A model generated the notes under the pieces. The model was given only the letters and a program-made list of their open reading frames with translations, ran no database searches and had not been told where the DNA came from. 64,000 nt of DNA from Progne subis subis (Eukaryota; Chordata; Aves; Passeriformes; Hirundinidae): positions 372,001 through 436,000 of the forward strand of contig JAKJHU010000140.1 of the NCBI GenBank assembly GCA_022316685.1, read 5' to 3'. The stretch's first letter is position 1; each line of letters starts with the position of its first letter. The translations under genes were made by a program, and so were the position numbers. Positions 25,739 through 40,461 of this stretch are shown piece by piece.

Positions 25739-27439
25739 TTAATGGTGTGTGTCAAGCTGAATCATTCATGGATGTCTTGGCAGGTGGGTTGCAAGAGAGA
25801 GAACTCTGCATGCCTGTAAGAAGATTCCTGGTCCAGTTCATGGTGTTACACATCTCACTCTGCTTGCTGATGTTTTGTCTCTGCGATGGTAGATGGCTCT
25901 GGGGTGTGTTTTTGCACAGGAATGCTGGTGGCTTTTGTTTCTGCATTCCCCATCTTGGTGGAGCTTAGAGCTTTCTATTTTCTCTTGTGCACTTGGACTC
26001 TAGTAAGTTAGAACACTTGCAATAAGCTTCCTTGTTTATTTTCTTATACACACGTATGGACAGGTCACTGCTGCCAAGTCTGTTTCTGCATACCTGGTTT
26101 TGAGTACTCCCTTTCAAACTATATTTTCTACCAATTCTTTCTTGAAGTGTGGAGAGAGCCATGCAAAGGATGTTAGCCAGAGGTTTGGTTTGTGAGGGCC
26201 ATATTGACTCATGAGACAGGAGGATGCTGCAAAGGATGAGGTAGCAGAGCTTAGCTTTGGGGTAAGCCAGCCTATTAGGCAGCAAAGCAAGGGACCATCC
26301 ATGGTATTACAGGCTGGGAAAGCTTTCTGCTGCCTCCCCATAGCAGTTGTTGTGCCTGCAGGACCAACAGTCTCTGTAGATAAGTGGAGGTTGCTTCTTT
26401 CTGCTGCCTTTCCTTCGCAGGCTTTCCTCATGCCCAAACTATCTTGGACAATGGAGTCCCAGACTACTGCCTTGAAACTTTCAACTGAATTTCCCTGAAG
26501 GTCTCATGATACAGAAGGGGAAAATTGTGAGACTTCATTTCAGTTACCTTCATCTGTCTGTATCAGCTTAAGGACAGCTGAATTGTTAGTTACTGTCTGA
26601 ATTCATAGTAAGAGAGATCCCATCTTTGTCTTTATTCATCAAAACCTGCTCTGCTGCCTGACTTTGTTCAAGGTGGCCTTTGTGCTTTAAAGTGGAAAGA
26701 GCAGGGTGGATGCTGGAAATGGATGAAGCTTCCACCACCAGGGACATCTGGATTGGAAAGGCAACTCGTTTTGTGTGCTGGCAGGGATTTGGGGTAAATC
26801 TCTGAGACCAAGATGTTGTTTTGGCTGACAAAGAGAAGGGCTTCCACTGTTTCCCTCTGGGATGCAGGTGAAAGAAATGCCGACATTAGCCGACAGTAGC
26901 AGTGTGGAACCATCAAAATATATTGACTCGTCCTTGCTGGTGGTTTTTTTAACAAATAAATGTGACTTTTAATGAAACACAATGTGAGGAAAAGAATGGG
27001 TGTTTGTGGCTGGCATCAAGTTTACATATGTAAAATTGTATTGTGTTAATAAGGCAGTTTAGGGCTTTCTTTTTTGTGATCATGATCTTTAATTCTGCAG
27101 GAATTTTACTTATAAATAGATCAAATTGAGGGGGAAATAAAATGGACAGCAATAAATTGGTAAGGTCCCTTTGGATCATCAAATTCTGTTTTCTTTATTT
27201 GCTTTTTTTTCTGGTGAAGGCAGATATGGGACTTCTAAAGTCTTGTCGACACTGCATGTTTTGTACTTGTCCATTTATAACCAAGTTTGGAGTTGAGTCC
27301 ATGGTGTTGCTGCTACATGAATTATACTTTCTGAATTCTAGAATTCTTTCCATCTGCTTGCAGGGTCAGCTGCTTCTCCTAATACTTGGCCAGAAGTTCA
27401 ATGCCAATAAAAATGTCCTTTTGGTGGTCAGTTCTGATG

Positions 27440-27442
<3 letters not shown>

Positions 27443-27483
<41 letters not shown>
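27443..27483. repeat. Poly(T) tract, 41 T, uninterrupted
   Basis: A perfect 41-base T run. Long pure homopolymers decay quickly, so it is either young or expanding. If it is the inverted tail of a minus-strand retroposon, the body should lie to its right, but I found no recognisable element or target duplication there. Confidence 0.95.
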
Positions 27484-27486
<3 letters not shown>

Positions 27487-27622
27487 AAGTGGGTTGTGCT
27501 TGGTTAACTGAGTTCTTTGATGGTTTCACCTTCTATGGATTTATACTTTTTTATTTTATAAAGGGGAAATACAGGAATTGTAACCACAGTTTCCTTCCTA
27601 CAATTTTGTAAGTGTGTATCTT

Positions 27623-27651
27623 CAACAACAACAACAACAGAAAAAAAAAAA
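27623..27651. repeat. (CAA)n followed by A11
   Basis: Six CAA-type units followed by g and eleven A. Simple sequence. Confidence 0.9.
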
Positions 27652-30600
27652 GTTCTTTCTTAGGGGAAAATTCATTATCTTTGGTTCAGTTTACATTACT
27701 CTTTCAGGGTAATTCACCTCTCATTCTGTGCAGCTGGGCACCAGGGAGAAATGAGCAGTCCAGCTTTGCAGTCAGGATCTGGCCTTTCCAGCTGGCACGC
27801 TGGGCATGTCACAGACAGAGGCCTGGTGTTCTAAACTCAGAGTTTCCAATAGATTTTGTATTTGACAGCTGAGGAATGAAGACTGACATGCTCTTACATG
27901 AGGTAAAGGAACAGCATTAATATTTGCAGGAAAAAGGTATTTGTTGTTTTTTGTTGTGTGGCTGTTTTTTTTTTTTTTAATTCAATATTTCTCTGCTGTT
28001 CAAAATCCTATTTCTGAGATGAAAGGGAAAATGGAAAAAAAATTGGCAAAAATTTCTTTTGCATTTTTTCAAGTGAGTGATAGACTAGCCAGTCTAATTA
28101 ACTTTGTACTAGTTTTAAGACTTCTTACAACCAACTGAAAACCCCCTTGCTTTTTTAGTACTATTACATTGATAATGTTCATCAGTGAAAAATTAAATGC
28201 ATTTTAAATTTTAAAATGCATTGCCACATCAATTTTAAAATAATTGAAACTATTCCTAAGCACATGCTAAGCAGTGATAGATATTGGTATTGTGAATGTG
28301 TTAAATGAAATCCAATTTTAAGACTATAATTATGGGAAAGGACAAGGCTGTAAGATCTACAAGTGGATCTGTTGGGCCTTTGTTCTGAAATCTCCATAAC
28401 AATGTAGGTAATTGTATGTATATGACAAATCTCAACAATACCCTCCTTTGTCCCTGTTAAAAGAGAGAAGACTTGCCTTTGTCTGTAACTTATTAAGGAC
28501 TTGAATTTGGACATGTTAAAGTTTTGGGGAGATAGTTCCAGAGGGAAAAAATCCCTAGCTAGTTAACAGAAGAAATAATAATTAAAAAAAAAAAGTGTTG
28601 AATCCATTTGGAAACAGGCTTTTTTTGCAGCTTAAGAGTTACTGATGAAATGTTGTTCCAAAGTGTTTAGATGTTTCTTCATAAGACATGACTTTAACGG
28701 CCAATTCTTCCTGGAGCATGTTAGTGCATTTTTATCTTCTTGTCTTTGTCTCCAATGATTTTTCACTATTGTTGAAGGATAGTTGATCTAAGATATGAAT
28801 GTCTCGGCGTATTTTTTATGTGGATTTAAGACTATATAATGAAAGCATAATTGCTTCTGGCTTTTACTGTGTGTACCCAATTCCTCTGTGACATTCTTGT
28901 TTCTGATGTCTGCTGTACACTCGTAGTAAAATAGCCTCATTAAAGAAGCTAATAATCAGGTCTCTATATTCATGAATTTAAAGGCTTAAAATTCTTGGGG
29001 AAAAAAGAGCTGTATCCTTAACTAACTTTACAATGTGCTTTAAAAGAACACCAAACACCCAAACTAAAAAAGTGTTCCAACAAGCTATTACATGCTTTTG
29101 ATGATTAAAAGATGTAATTAGTTTATTGTACTTTGAATTAAGCTAACATTCTTTTTCTTTCTTGTCCCCAATATCTTGGGGAGTCCTGCCACTGCTGATG
29201 AGATTGCTTGTGGTGAGCTTTAGCCAGCAGCAAATATTTGCAGGTGGATGCAATATCTGGAACAGCCTTAGGCAATACTCATTTCCCAGTCCTACCAGAC
29301 AGATCTACAGTATGTGGTTTAACTGGTATTTCTTTAACTGTTGTCTCCTGACTCAGTCTTCACAATTTTACATGCATCTGTTCAACTGTTTCCTGGTTCA
29401 GTGTGCGAAGCACAACACTGCAGGAGGCATGAGCAAAAGGTCAGAGGTGCTATTTAGTAACTGCAGAGCATGCTTTTCCCTCTTCTCTGATGATGGAGCC
29501 TAGTTTTCTTTATGGTGAAATTGGTTAGGACTTCATCTAAGTGGTGCAAATAGTTATCTTCTAAATTTCTGGAAGTTTGAGCAGCCTACCAAAAAAAAAA
29601 AAAAAATTGTCCTTTCCTCACTTGCACTGTTTTTGACTTGAGGAAGGGATTGCTGTCCATCCAGCAGTTAAGTCATTAAATTAATGGCTGGGTGATTCAC
29701 ACAGAGCAGTTTCTGCTCCATCCTAGCAGAGCCACTGCCTGCTTGCAGTGCTGCTGCTGGACAGAAGGTCATTTCTGAAAACCTTCACTGTACCCCACAG
29801 GTTATGCTGCATGCAGGATTCTGTACAATGCATTTGTGTATTGTAAGCAGTGTATGCAGTGATTCCTCCTATCCCTAAGTTCAGGGCTGTTCACAACACC
29901 TGGCACAGTTGCTAAGCTCAGTAAGTTGTAAAGCATAGCTGGCAAAAAACCTGTGGCTGCAGATTGAGTCTCCTGCAGTCTTGTTTCTGCAAATTGCCTA
30001 CCTTAGTTGCTCATTCCCTCTTGTAATTTTTTTTAATTGAAAAAAGGCAAGATGAAAAAGAATCTCATATAGACATTTAATCAGTCATTGCTACATGTGG
30101 TATCTGTCACTATTGTCTCTAGATTTCATCAAAATTCATTCCATGAACGTTAATCTGAGTTTTGCAGTGAGAATTGGTCAGCTGAACATTCTGTCTCCTC
30201 CTGTAGAAATGTGTGGAAAAGGTGGGAGATAAGATAGTGCCAAACTTCACTTTCTATCCTGAACAAAGACCTCTTACTTTTGCTTTCCTTAAGTCAGACA
30301 TTTGCTGTTTCATGCTCCAGCATGAAACATAGCACTAATGAAATCCTGCTGGAATTTTGAAGGTAAAGTTAATGATGGAGAAGTTCTAGGACTTGTAGGT
30401 TGTTGTGTCAAGGTTGGTTTGAGGACTTGGGAGCTGCTCATTTGCCACCCCTCAAATCTTCTTTGCACTTCCCTCCCCTTTCTTGCACTGGTTGTGTTGT
30501 GTGACCTAGAGGTTGTAAACGCCGTGGGACATTATAGTTGTACATGGATACTACTAAGGAATCTTTTGGTGTTAGGGTCTCTGTCAGTGACTTTGAAAAA

Positions 30601-32195
30601 GAATTATTCCTCAGTCAGCAGGTGCATACAGGAAATCAGCAAAGTACCCCACCTCACCTGTCTCCACCAGCATTCACTTCTGCTCACTAACTGCATGAGA
30701 AATGAGAGCTGCAGGGGGAAAAAAGCTTCCTTTATACAACTTCCTGTATTTTGTGAATACAAGGTTCCTTTTTGGTCATGAATGGTTATAAATCAGACAA
30801 AAGCGGGGTTGTGGGGTGTCGTGTCTTTCTTCTCTAAGTGAATTGGCTAATTCTTGGTGGATTTGTAGATAGGAAGAGCATTCCTTACATCAGGCACAGA
30901 TGGGGGGAAAGAGTTCTTGTGTGGCGAGATAGACATTTACCTCTAGACACAGGGCAGCCTGTGATAAACCACTCAAGTGCTTGGGAAAAGGGAGTAGGAG
31001 TGTGAGTGAGGCAGCGCAAAACCTTGGCAGGTGTTTAGTAGGACAGTGAATATCACCCTGGATACGTGTCATGGAGCAAGTTCCAGTGCTGAAGCCGCTG
31101 CTCATAGCAAGTGGGGCAGCAAGAGGCATTGGGATGCTAGGGAGCTTCTGAAGAGATGGCACATGGACATGCAGATCCTGCTAAAGGTAGCAGCCATTCT
31201 ATATAAAACGTGCAAGAATCAGCTGGTAAAATGTCTGCATTGTAAATGGCTTCCATCAGGCTGTTCTAGCCCCACAGGGTGTGTATTGAACATAACTGAA
31301 ACAAACCCATTTGTTGCCTTTGCACAGCAAATACTACTTTTTTCCTGACCAACAAAACCCACAGTTTGTTTCTGGATGTCCTGTGGGGCTGTGACTGGTT
31401 GTGTGAGCAGTCTGTGGTTTGTGTGTATTGGGTGGTGTTTGGAGGACTTCAGTTAAAGATGTTCCTGTCCCTGCTTTAATGCAGCGAAGAGCTAAACAAG
31501 AACTGCATGTGGTACAGCTGAGAAGGACAAGTATATGAGAGGCTACTTGAGCCTGGGGTGTAAGCATTCCATGTGCATCTCTGTGGAAGCAGAAGCAAAG
31601 TTTCTGAAGAAAAGGAAGTAGGTTGTTCGGGGGGAGCATGATGAATAAACAGAGCAGTGTACAGAGGAGTAAGCAAGATTGCTGCAGCCTACATAAGCTA
31701 ACAGCAAGCCTCAGCTGTTGAAGCAGTGCCCAAGCATGTGCTGTTTCATTACACAGAGCTGGACCATATTCCTCTGACATGAAACCGACCAGTCCACCAC
31801 CTTCTTCTTAATTAGATTCTATTGGGATGAGACATCCCTTCCTGAAATGAGAGGGAGGCCAAGTTCATATGCACCTGCCACCCCCAGACCTCTGCACACT
31901 TGACAGCTGTGATAACATGGCACTATCCCCTCTAATTTGGATACTGGTTAAATGTGATGGAAGGCATTTCTGGATAGTTCATGCTGAACCTACAAGCTCT
32001 CTCTACATGAGATGACCAGCTGTGTGCTACTTGCAAAGAGCTGATGATGATAAGTGTCTGCTGATGGTCAACCCACGATGATCTGAGAGCTTAAGAGGAG
32101 TGAGCCTGTCTGGTTCATCTGCTTCACTACGCAGAAGCAAAGTCTCCAATCTGTGGCGACCGTTGTTGAGGGCAAGATGTGACTGGTGTTACTGT
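27652..32195. other. Intronic stretch, no gene seen
   Basis: AT-rich intron with a near-perfect palindrome at 28196-28222. No exon, RNA gene or recognisable transposon was found. Confidence 0.45.
28196..28222. repeat. Inverted repeat, 12-bp arms, 3-base loop
   Basis: aatgcattttaa (28196-28207) and ttaaaatgcatt (28211-28222) are exact reverse complements around the centre att. AT-rich palindromes arise by chance more easily than GC-balanced ones. Confidence 0.85.
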
Positions 32196-32200
32196 TTGCA

Positions 32201-32225
32201 TATATACATATATATGTATATATAC
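32201..32225. repeat. Alternating TA/CA palindromic microsatellite
   Basis: A TA-rich alternating tract that includes a 22-base perfect palindrome built from tataca and tgtata blocks. Confidence 0.85.
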
Positions 32226-35200
32226 ACTTCAGGATATTGCTCAAAGCTCCCTAGCTGGGAGTGGGGCTACCTTGCTTGTTTTGAAAATGCATGGGAAGGC
32301 AGTCTGTTCTGAAGTGCCCAAATGTGTGTTATTTTAAGCATGTATGAGCGTAAACACACAGTCTGAATTTAGGGATCTTTTCTCTTGCTACATAATCCAT
32401 CTCTGAAAATCTAGGAGGTGCTGGAATTAACACTGCCCATCTGACTTTAATCTGGCTCTTTCCAAAGGATGGAGGCAGAGCCTAGAGTACACACTCTTCT
32501 ACTCCTCATGCTTTTGCTGTCTTTGTTCAGTGCCAGCCCCCTCACAAGAAGGTGCTGCTGGAGAAGCTTCAGCTTGCCTGGATGTATCTTGGGATGCAGG
32601 TAGAAGGTGTCTCAGTGCAGCTCCTCATACACAGCCTTGCTAACAGGTGTGTTTGCCCCCCTTTTGATTTTTTTGATTAGCTTTCAAGCTGAGGTGAGAG
32701 CATTGGCACAGCACTCTGTTTTCACCCTTTCTCAGTGTTTTGTAGCATTTTTGATTCCAACATTTCATAATTAAGTAAATATATATAGGCAGATGCTGGC
32801 ACAGAGTCCTAAAACTTTCCCTCCAAATTGAAACACTTGGGGTGAGTTATGAAGAGGGATCTTCTGATAGGAGACCCTGTGTAATGTCACATTACACCCT
32901 GTGAATTACCATTCAGATTTCTCATTTAATTAGTTGGCCTTGATTTTCGCAGGATCAATGCTTGCTTCCTTGTCATACAAAGCAGCTCTTCCTCCTGCTC
33001 CTGTCCTGCTGCAGATGTTCACCCCCAGCCAAGCTCTGTGGTGTGGGATGCACAGCCTGTGAGAGCGCCCTCAGGTAGAGAAACTGTGCTGGTGATGCTC
33101 AGATGAAATCCCCAAGCACACCTAAAATGGGCAGCCTTGACAGAGTTGTGGGCACAGCCTTTTCTAAACTCTCTGCTCTCTGGGCCAGGTACTCCTGGTG
33201 TAACTTAAAGTAGGTGAAAGGTCCACCCATTCTTAATGAGTTTTCTTAATGCAAGTGTGGATGGTCTTTCTCACAGCATTTCTCATACTTTTTTCTAAAT
33301 CAAATGTATCCCATTTTCTTAAGTCTTCTCTGTATATACATAATTGCAATTTGTCATTCTGATTGAAAAGACATCCTTGATGATCCTGTCTTTTACATAG
33401 TTCCCTGTAATAAATTATTTTAGAAACATAGCTATTTTCATATTTTAACATTTTTATCAATATGAAACTTCAGAACATTATTTCTCTGTGAAAAAAGTCT
33501 TAAAAAGTCTACTGCTAAAATTCAGCCCTGTTCTTTACAACTTTTTATCTCCCCCTTTCCTTTCCTGCCCACACCCCAAGTGAAATTTGAGGTATGTAGG
33601 TGGAATGGGTTTTACTAATGGGGGGGAAACAGATAGTTACATTCAGTGATGATGGAGAGGAATAAGTGCTTTTGCGGTGTAGTGACAAAGTGTTTTTTGC
33701 AGAACTCAGGCTGCAGTTGCACCTGGTCTATGATACAGCTTCCACCCCAATTGTATTTCATGCTTATATTCAGTTTTTGGATATACACGTCACAGAGTAG
33801 TTTGGTTTCATTTGTGTTTATTTAGCTTGCTGAGGAGGAGGATGGTGTTTTAATTGAAGGCAAAAATTCCTGTGAACCACATGCCTCACTTTTCAGTCAG
33901 CTCTAATTAAATTTCATTTTCCTCCCTGTTTTCCCTTTGTGTGCATAAATGAGAACTTATGTGGGAGATCCCTATCACTGTTATTGTGTCACAGTTATGT
34001 TTTATGATCTTCTATTTCCCTCTGTGTTGATCAGACACATTAAGAAAGACTGTTATTACAGACATTTTTTTATGCAGAAAGAGCTTATGGAAGCTTAAAT
34101 ACTGCTACTCTAGGTCCTTTGGTCAGTATTTCAGAGTGATGATGAAAATCAATGTGTTGAGCCCCTGGGAAAACTTCTCTTCTTAAATGTGGAGAAAAAG
34201 GCACAAGGGTCTGAAGTAACAGTGAAGTGATGGCACACAGCTTGGGCTTTCTGAATTTCAGTGCTGCTAAGTCATTGCAAGGGGACCCAACTCATGTTTT
34301 TACTTTCAACCAAAAATAATTTTTAATACTAGTTGGTTTTTGAGTAACTATAAGATAATGGGATACTCTAAGTAGTATTAGCCAGTTCAATATATGTGTG
34401 TGTATATATATAATTATATCTCTCTATATATAAATGTGACTGTGTATGTCCATATATTTGTAAATGCACAACAGAAGAAATGAATATTTAGTGAGAAATA
34501 ATTTATTTTGCCTTTTTTGTTTGTTTAGTATCAAGTAGTATTGTTTGAAACAGGCTAAAGGGAAAGGAACTGTGTGTTGAGATAAGCAGTAGGAGAGTTA
34601 AAAAAAAAAAAGGATACGTACTTGGCTTAAATGATGTCCAGACTTGCTGTGATATTCTCCAGGCACTAGTGTTTTCCTTTCTGCTAAGATTATAGACAGT
34701 TGATTTTTGTTGAGTCTACAAAATAAAAAAGAACAACAATATTAATACATTTAACTGTTTCTGAAATATGCATTGGAGTGCTTTGTTTTACTCCTTCTTT
34801 GTGTTTTAAAGAGGAACCTTGCCACATCAGGTTTTAGCTTCTACAACTGATTAAGGAACCATTAGCTTGACAAATAACCATGTGATGAATGGCAGGGGGA
34901 AAAATGGTGATTCAAATGGTGAAGTACTTTAATGGATTCACCTTAGGCACTTAGGAATTTCATCAGTAGAAGATGCCAGGATTGTTTCAGTGGCTCTTTT
35001 GTTTCTGTTTGATCAGTTCTGGGCAGGATGTCTTTTACACAGGCATTTTTTGTGACTGTGTCTTTGTAACTGGAGGAAAAATCAAGAGTTTCTTCCAGCC
35101 CCAGCATCCCTGGTGTTGATGTGTCCACCTGGTAAAAAGGGTCTGGCAGCTGGTGTAGTGGTGTGTATTTGCCAGTGTGGGTTTGATGTGGGTGCCTGAG

Positions 35201-38200
35201 CTCAGCAGGCCCTTGCTAGGCTGATGTGTATCCAGTCCAGATCCTCTTCTGGTGTGAAGTTGACATGTGGCAAATATGTCCGAGCGTGGGGATGGAAAGA
35301 TTGGATGATCTGGGGTTCAGCAGGAGCACTGGAGGTTTGTCTTGCCAGAACAGAACATGTGTGCTTGCTTTCCATCCATCCCATCTTGAGAGGAATTTGG
35401 ATTTCCTTAATGCCCAGGCTTGTGTTTGTTTGGCTCCTAAGACCTGCAGCTCATTACGTCTTGATTTAACAAGATGTCATGTGCATCCACATATCTCCTT
35501 GTCTGTTTTGTTACCTGGATGACAGCACTGTGAACTTCCCACTGCAAGAAGTAGTTTCTGGAGAAAATTAAATTAAAATTTTGTAATTAAAAAACATGTG
35601 ATGGATTTTGTGCTTGCTATCGAGAATGTATTTTCCTATGAAAATAGAATCAATGGAAATTTAAGTCACAATCTGCTAGAAAATTACTTGAGTATACCGA
35701 CAGAGCACTAAGAGGTTGGTTGCAATGTCTGAATGTCTCCTGATATGTAAATAATGTCATATCATGGTCTAGACATATGTTGCCTTCAAATAGGAAAAAT
35801 ACATAATACTGTTTGTTTAAAAATCTCTCTTTTCAAAAGGCATGTGCCAATAAGCAATGTGCTGGGGAATAAGTTCAGTTATAACCAGAGGGCTTTTTTT
35901 GTTTTCTTTTTTATTAGCAGAATTGTTTGTGAATGAGCAATGGAGATAGTGACCTACAGGCTTTATGAAATGTGGGAATCTGTCTGTCTAGCCAGTACTA
36001 TAAATAAATGGCTTTTGAAAGATTTTTGTCAGTTCAATATACATTATTTTGTTTCAGCAAGTCTCCTTTGCTTCACAGGGTCTGTTCTGTATATGGTGCT
36101 ATTTATAATCTGGGGTGGAGGAAGAGTCTCTGGGAGTGGGTGATTCACAAAATAGGGCCAGTAAACAATGTTAACACTGTGGCATAATGTGATAAAATCA
36201 GAAACTTGGACAAAGGCTGCAATGCTGTTCCTCACTAGGGCTGTTGTGTGGCCACTTTTTCTCTTTCCGCTGACCTTCTCTGACTTACCAGAGATGCCCT
36301 CTAGTTTCATTTTCCTAAGAGCCCAACACTGAGTTGCTGAAGGTTAACCTAAGAGCAGTGCTCTGGCTCAGCCTCCTGCAGGGAGGCTTCATGCCTGAGC
36401 CATGTGAAGAGTGTGTGTCACAGCTGGTTTTCTGTGGCGTGGCAGGGGAGTATCCCAGGACTTTGGTAGCTCAGTGGCTGTCTCCTCTGCACCCTGGCCT
36501 GGCTGCATGCAGCGAGATTGTATTTGTGGGCAAAGGTGGATCAGTGATCGTATCATGGGCTGGGAGCCGAGGAGATGAGTTATGGGTATGTGTTCTCTCG
36601 TGCTTCTCCTTTTGAGGGCTCTGGCAGAGAAAGAGGAGCAATTGAGAAAATCTGGAGCTTCCCTAGGACTATGCTGAGGGACAGAAGGCAGAGCGGACAG
36701 GGGCTGTTGGACCACACGGAGGTGGTATTTTGAGTGTGTGTGTTTACTAAACAGGTAGAGATAGCTTAATTGCCTCCAGGAATAAAACATGTGCTTCCTT
36801 GTGCGAAATGAAACGCTGACCAAGTCCAGGTTTTGTTACTGGAAAGAGGGCAAAGTAGAAGGATTGTGAAGAGCAAGGACATAATCACTGGTGCTTCTCT
36901 AAGGCAGTAGTTGGAGGCATTATTTGAGCTGAACTCTGAGGTACAGCATCTGTTTTATGTGTGTACATTTCTCTGAGGCTGTTACAGTCTGTTGGAAGGA
37001 AGTTATTTGTGAAACTTACCTAAGTACTGCATTGCAGAGCCCATCCTAAAGCTCAGGACTCATAAGCAGGCTTGTGTATCTCCAAAACCATGGTGTGTCC
37101 AGCAAATCACAATTTAGGGAGTCACACAGGAGAGAATTATGGGAAGACATGAAGAAAAAGACTGTAGCACAGGAATTAAAGATGAAATTTTCTTATGGTG
37201 GTGGATAGAGTTTCCAAAGTACTTCCTACTGGGAAGCCTGTTGGAACAAAATCAGAAAAAACTTCTGAGCATTCAAGTCACAACAGAGATGAAAAGCACA
37301 TAGAGTTAATTTAAAAAAAAAAAAAAAAGGAAAAGAAGCTAGCCCATCCAAATAAAAATACACAGGCAAAAGTGTGCACTCATTGTAGGCAGGAAAATTC
37401 TATCTTTTGCTTTCTCCTATTATGGGAGGGGTCATTGTTTCTTTTTCTAGTAAAAGAATCCTTTTTTTTTTTTTTTAAATGTCTGTGGGAAAGGAGAATA
37501 GCCTGAATTGAGTCTTTGACATGTTGTATTACAGAGAGTCACAGAAAATGTACTATGCAAATGACTATCTGCCTTATTAAATGCCTCAATAGAGTTCATT
37601 GTCTCAATATTGCTATTATTGGAGATGGATGGACACTACATGATTTTTACCATCAAGCTGAAAAACTTCAGTGTTACAGTCTCGTTACAAGGGCAATACT
37701 AGTGCACTGACTTAAAGGAGAGAATTGAATTAAGGGGAGTGAAAGATCCATTGCTCTGTCCATTTTAGTTTGTCTTTTGTAGACTGTGCATCATTTTAGT
37801 GGTCACAACGGGGTTTTGTGCTTCATGGTCTTGGTTTTCCTCATCTTTCATTGCTAATAAAAAGAAAGCCCTTTTATGGGGAGGAATCCTCCAGCACCTG
37901 CTGTGATTTTGCTTGATTACAGTTGTAGGAATGCTGGTGTTGTTGGATGGTTGTGGTGCTTTCTCAGATGTGGGCTGACCTGTAGCACCTTGGTGTCCTC
38001 ATGGAGGAGGAGGAGCATCATCAACTCCTTTGTTCCCTGATGTCAGGAGCTCATCACAGTATTGCTCTAGTCCACATTTGGCTTTCTTACCTTTGCAACT
38101 GCTCACTGAGCCTCTCCTGAGCTGTCATTAGAGCCTCACACACTGCCTGGGGTAAAATCGGAATCCTAAAAGCCGCTGAAGCCAAAATCTGATGTCCAAG

Positions 38201-40455
38201 TCTGCAATGTCAGTCACCCTTAAGCCTACTTTTGGGGCTTTGCATTAACAAGAATGCTGTCTTAGGTGAGGTGCTTGAAATGGCATCTAGCTGGTGTTTT
38301 GTGGTGTGTATTTTTTTCTGGGCATCACTTGGTATGCTGGATCTGGCTGCATTACAGTATGGGAATTTCCAGATATAACTCCAGAAGTGCGTATTTGGTG
38401 TCTCTGGGGCCCCATGGCAAATAGTAGGGATCTATCTATTGCGTGTGGAGCTATATTGCTTTCGTCCATCGTGTGATGCATATCTTGAGTGATTTTGGTG
38501 GTTCTAACCTATCATTTGCTTCATTTGTTTCTTGGTGTGGAGAGGGAAACAACAGTTTGTCTCTTTTGGTTAATATGTGTGGAAGTTAATGAGTAGCTAA
38601 AAGCAGCAGGGGTGAATTGTGCTGTAACGCAGGAACCTCATTCGTGTTTGCTTTCCTTCCTTGACTTTTCAGTTATGGAGGGGATGAGGAAGGCCTATTA
38701 CTCATTAAACAAAACCAGTTCTTTACAGTCTCGAGCATTTTCCCCCAAATACCCAACTGCCTCCTGTTAGTCCTTGTAAGTAGCATGTGTCATGCAGTAC
38801 TCTGTAATAGGTATAGTAACCAGGGATTGCAATGCATGCACGCTGCGTGAGCCTCATTTCTTCACAAATCTTTATGGAATAAAACCTAAATTGCATAATA
38901 AGGCATGCTTTACTCTTACTGTGTCATTCACCTTGGGTTATGTGCTCTGGTTTTCAGTATTTCACTGTTGCTTATTAATGTTTAGTAAACTTTCCTTCCT
39001 TTAGTATATGTGAATATATACTCTTAAGTTCTTCTCCATTTCACTTTCTACTTCAGTTTTCCACATTGGTCTTGAGGGGTTAGTTTAATACGAGTGTGTA
39101 TATAGGAAGAAGAAATGAAGGTATTGGCAGCTGTTGTAAACATTTGTTTTTGTGCAAGGGTTGGATCCATCTCAGAAAAATTACATCTTCTTGGGTTAAA
39201 ATGGCCACTTAGCGTAGGCGGCTGGGCATTCTTTTGGGGCAGGTTTAAGCAGTAAATTATCCTAAATTCCTCTAGTACCTAATCCAGCAGACTTGGTCAA
39301 GTTGTAAAGCAGCCGCTCTTCTGCTTTTGTTTTTTGGATGACAATTTTCTACTGCCGTGACTCTGAATATGATGATTACTGAAGATTTTTTTGAAAAACA
39401 AAAAACAATCCCCAAATGTGCACCCTTCCTCCTGGAACTTTTGGCAGTGCTTTCGCCAAGTCAGTGTTTCGTTTGCTGTGTTTTCAGTCATGTCTCATGT
39501 GGCAGACACAAATCAGGGAAGGAAAAAGTACTGTAGGAAAGAGTAAGATACATCTGTAAACCCAGAAGTCTTCCTAGACTTCAGGAGCTATGCTTATCCC
39601 TAATAAATACCTTCAACTGATTAAAAGCAGGGAAAAAAATCTAACTGTGCTGCTTTTAAGTTAAAATTCTGGTAATGCCGAGCTCAGTGAATCAAGCTAA
39701 CTTGTGTTTTGCCTTTATCAACAGAGACAATTTAAGGGAATATTGGATGATGGGTTACAGTAGTACAATTTGTTTGGCGTGTACAGCAACAGAAATTCTG
39801 CTTTTTTCCTGCTGCTCATCAGAAAAGCTCAGTGCACAGGTAGTGCATTATTTTGCACTGAGCTATCTGTCTAATCTTTCAATGAATATGTAGGATTTTG
39901 TGTTGCTTGAATATATTCTGTGATTAGACATAATAGGTTTTATTTTATGCAAAAACACATCTTAATAGTGGTTCTTGCAATTGTTTTGAATATTCTGGTT
40001 TTTATGCAGCTTCTCTTTTTCTTGTGTGACTTTAAACTCACTGTATTGAAAAAAATAAGGAAAATATTATCTCAGTAAGGAAAGTATATTACACATTTAT
40101 GACTGGCTGTGTAGAGTTCAATTACCTTTTCATAAAATGGCACTCAAAGCTGTGAAGAGCTCCTGCGGCATTTTCTCCCACCCTCTTTTGCTGACACCCT
40201 TGTACATTTCAGAAGGGCTTCAGCCACTTACTTTGCTCTTCCTCTTGGACTTTATATTTTATTTTCAGCATCGCCACCTGCCCAAGGGGAAAATTTCTCC
40301 CCTTCTAAAGGAAGATGGAAGGTCTGGTTGTGTATTGAAGTGAACCCTTATGCCTTTTGGTTGTTTATGATGAGAAGTGGAGCTGCAGCCCATGACCACT
40401 TAAATCTTCTGAAATCTCACTTGCCTGTTCGCTTTCTATGCCAACGGAAATGAAA
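32226..40455. other. Intronic stretch, no gene seen
   Basis: It holds an AT/TG microsatellite (34390-34432) and an A16 run (37313-37328). No supported exon or transposon was recognised. Confidence 0.45.
34390..34432. repeat. TA/TG-rich microsatellite
   Basis: Mixed TA, TG and TCTC dinucleotide repeats, imperfect. Confidence 0.85.
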
Positions 40456-40461
40456 TGCTGG

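Noticed and set aside
32036..32095. C/D snoRNA-like arrangement (atgatga box, ctga box, about 40 bases apart)
   Set aside because: Too short, the terminal stem is only about 4 bp and internal C'/D' boxes are poor; chance is more likely.
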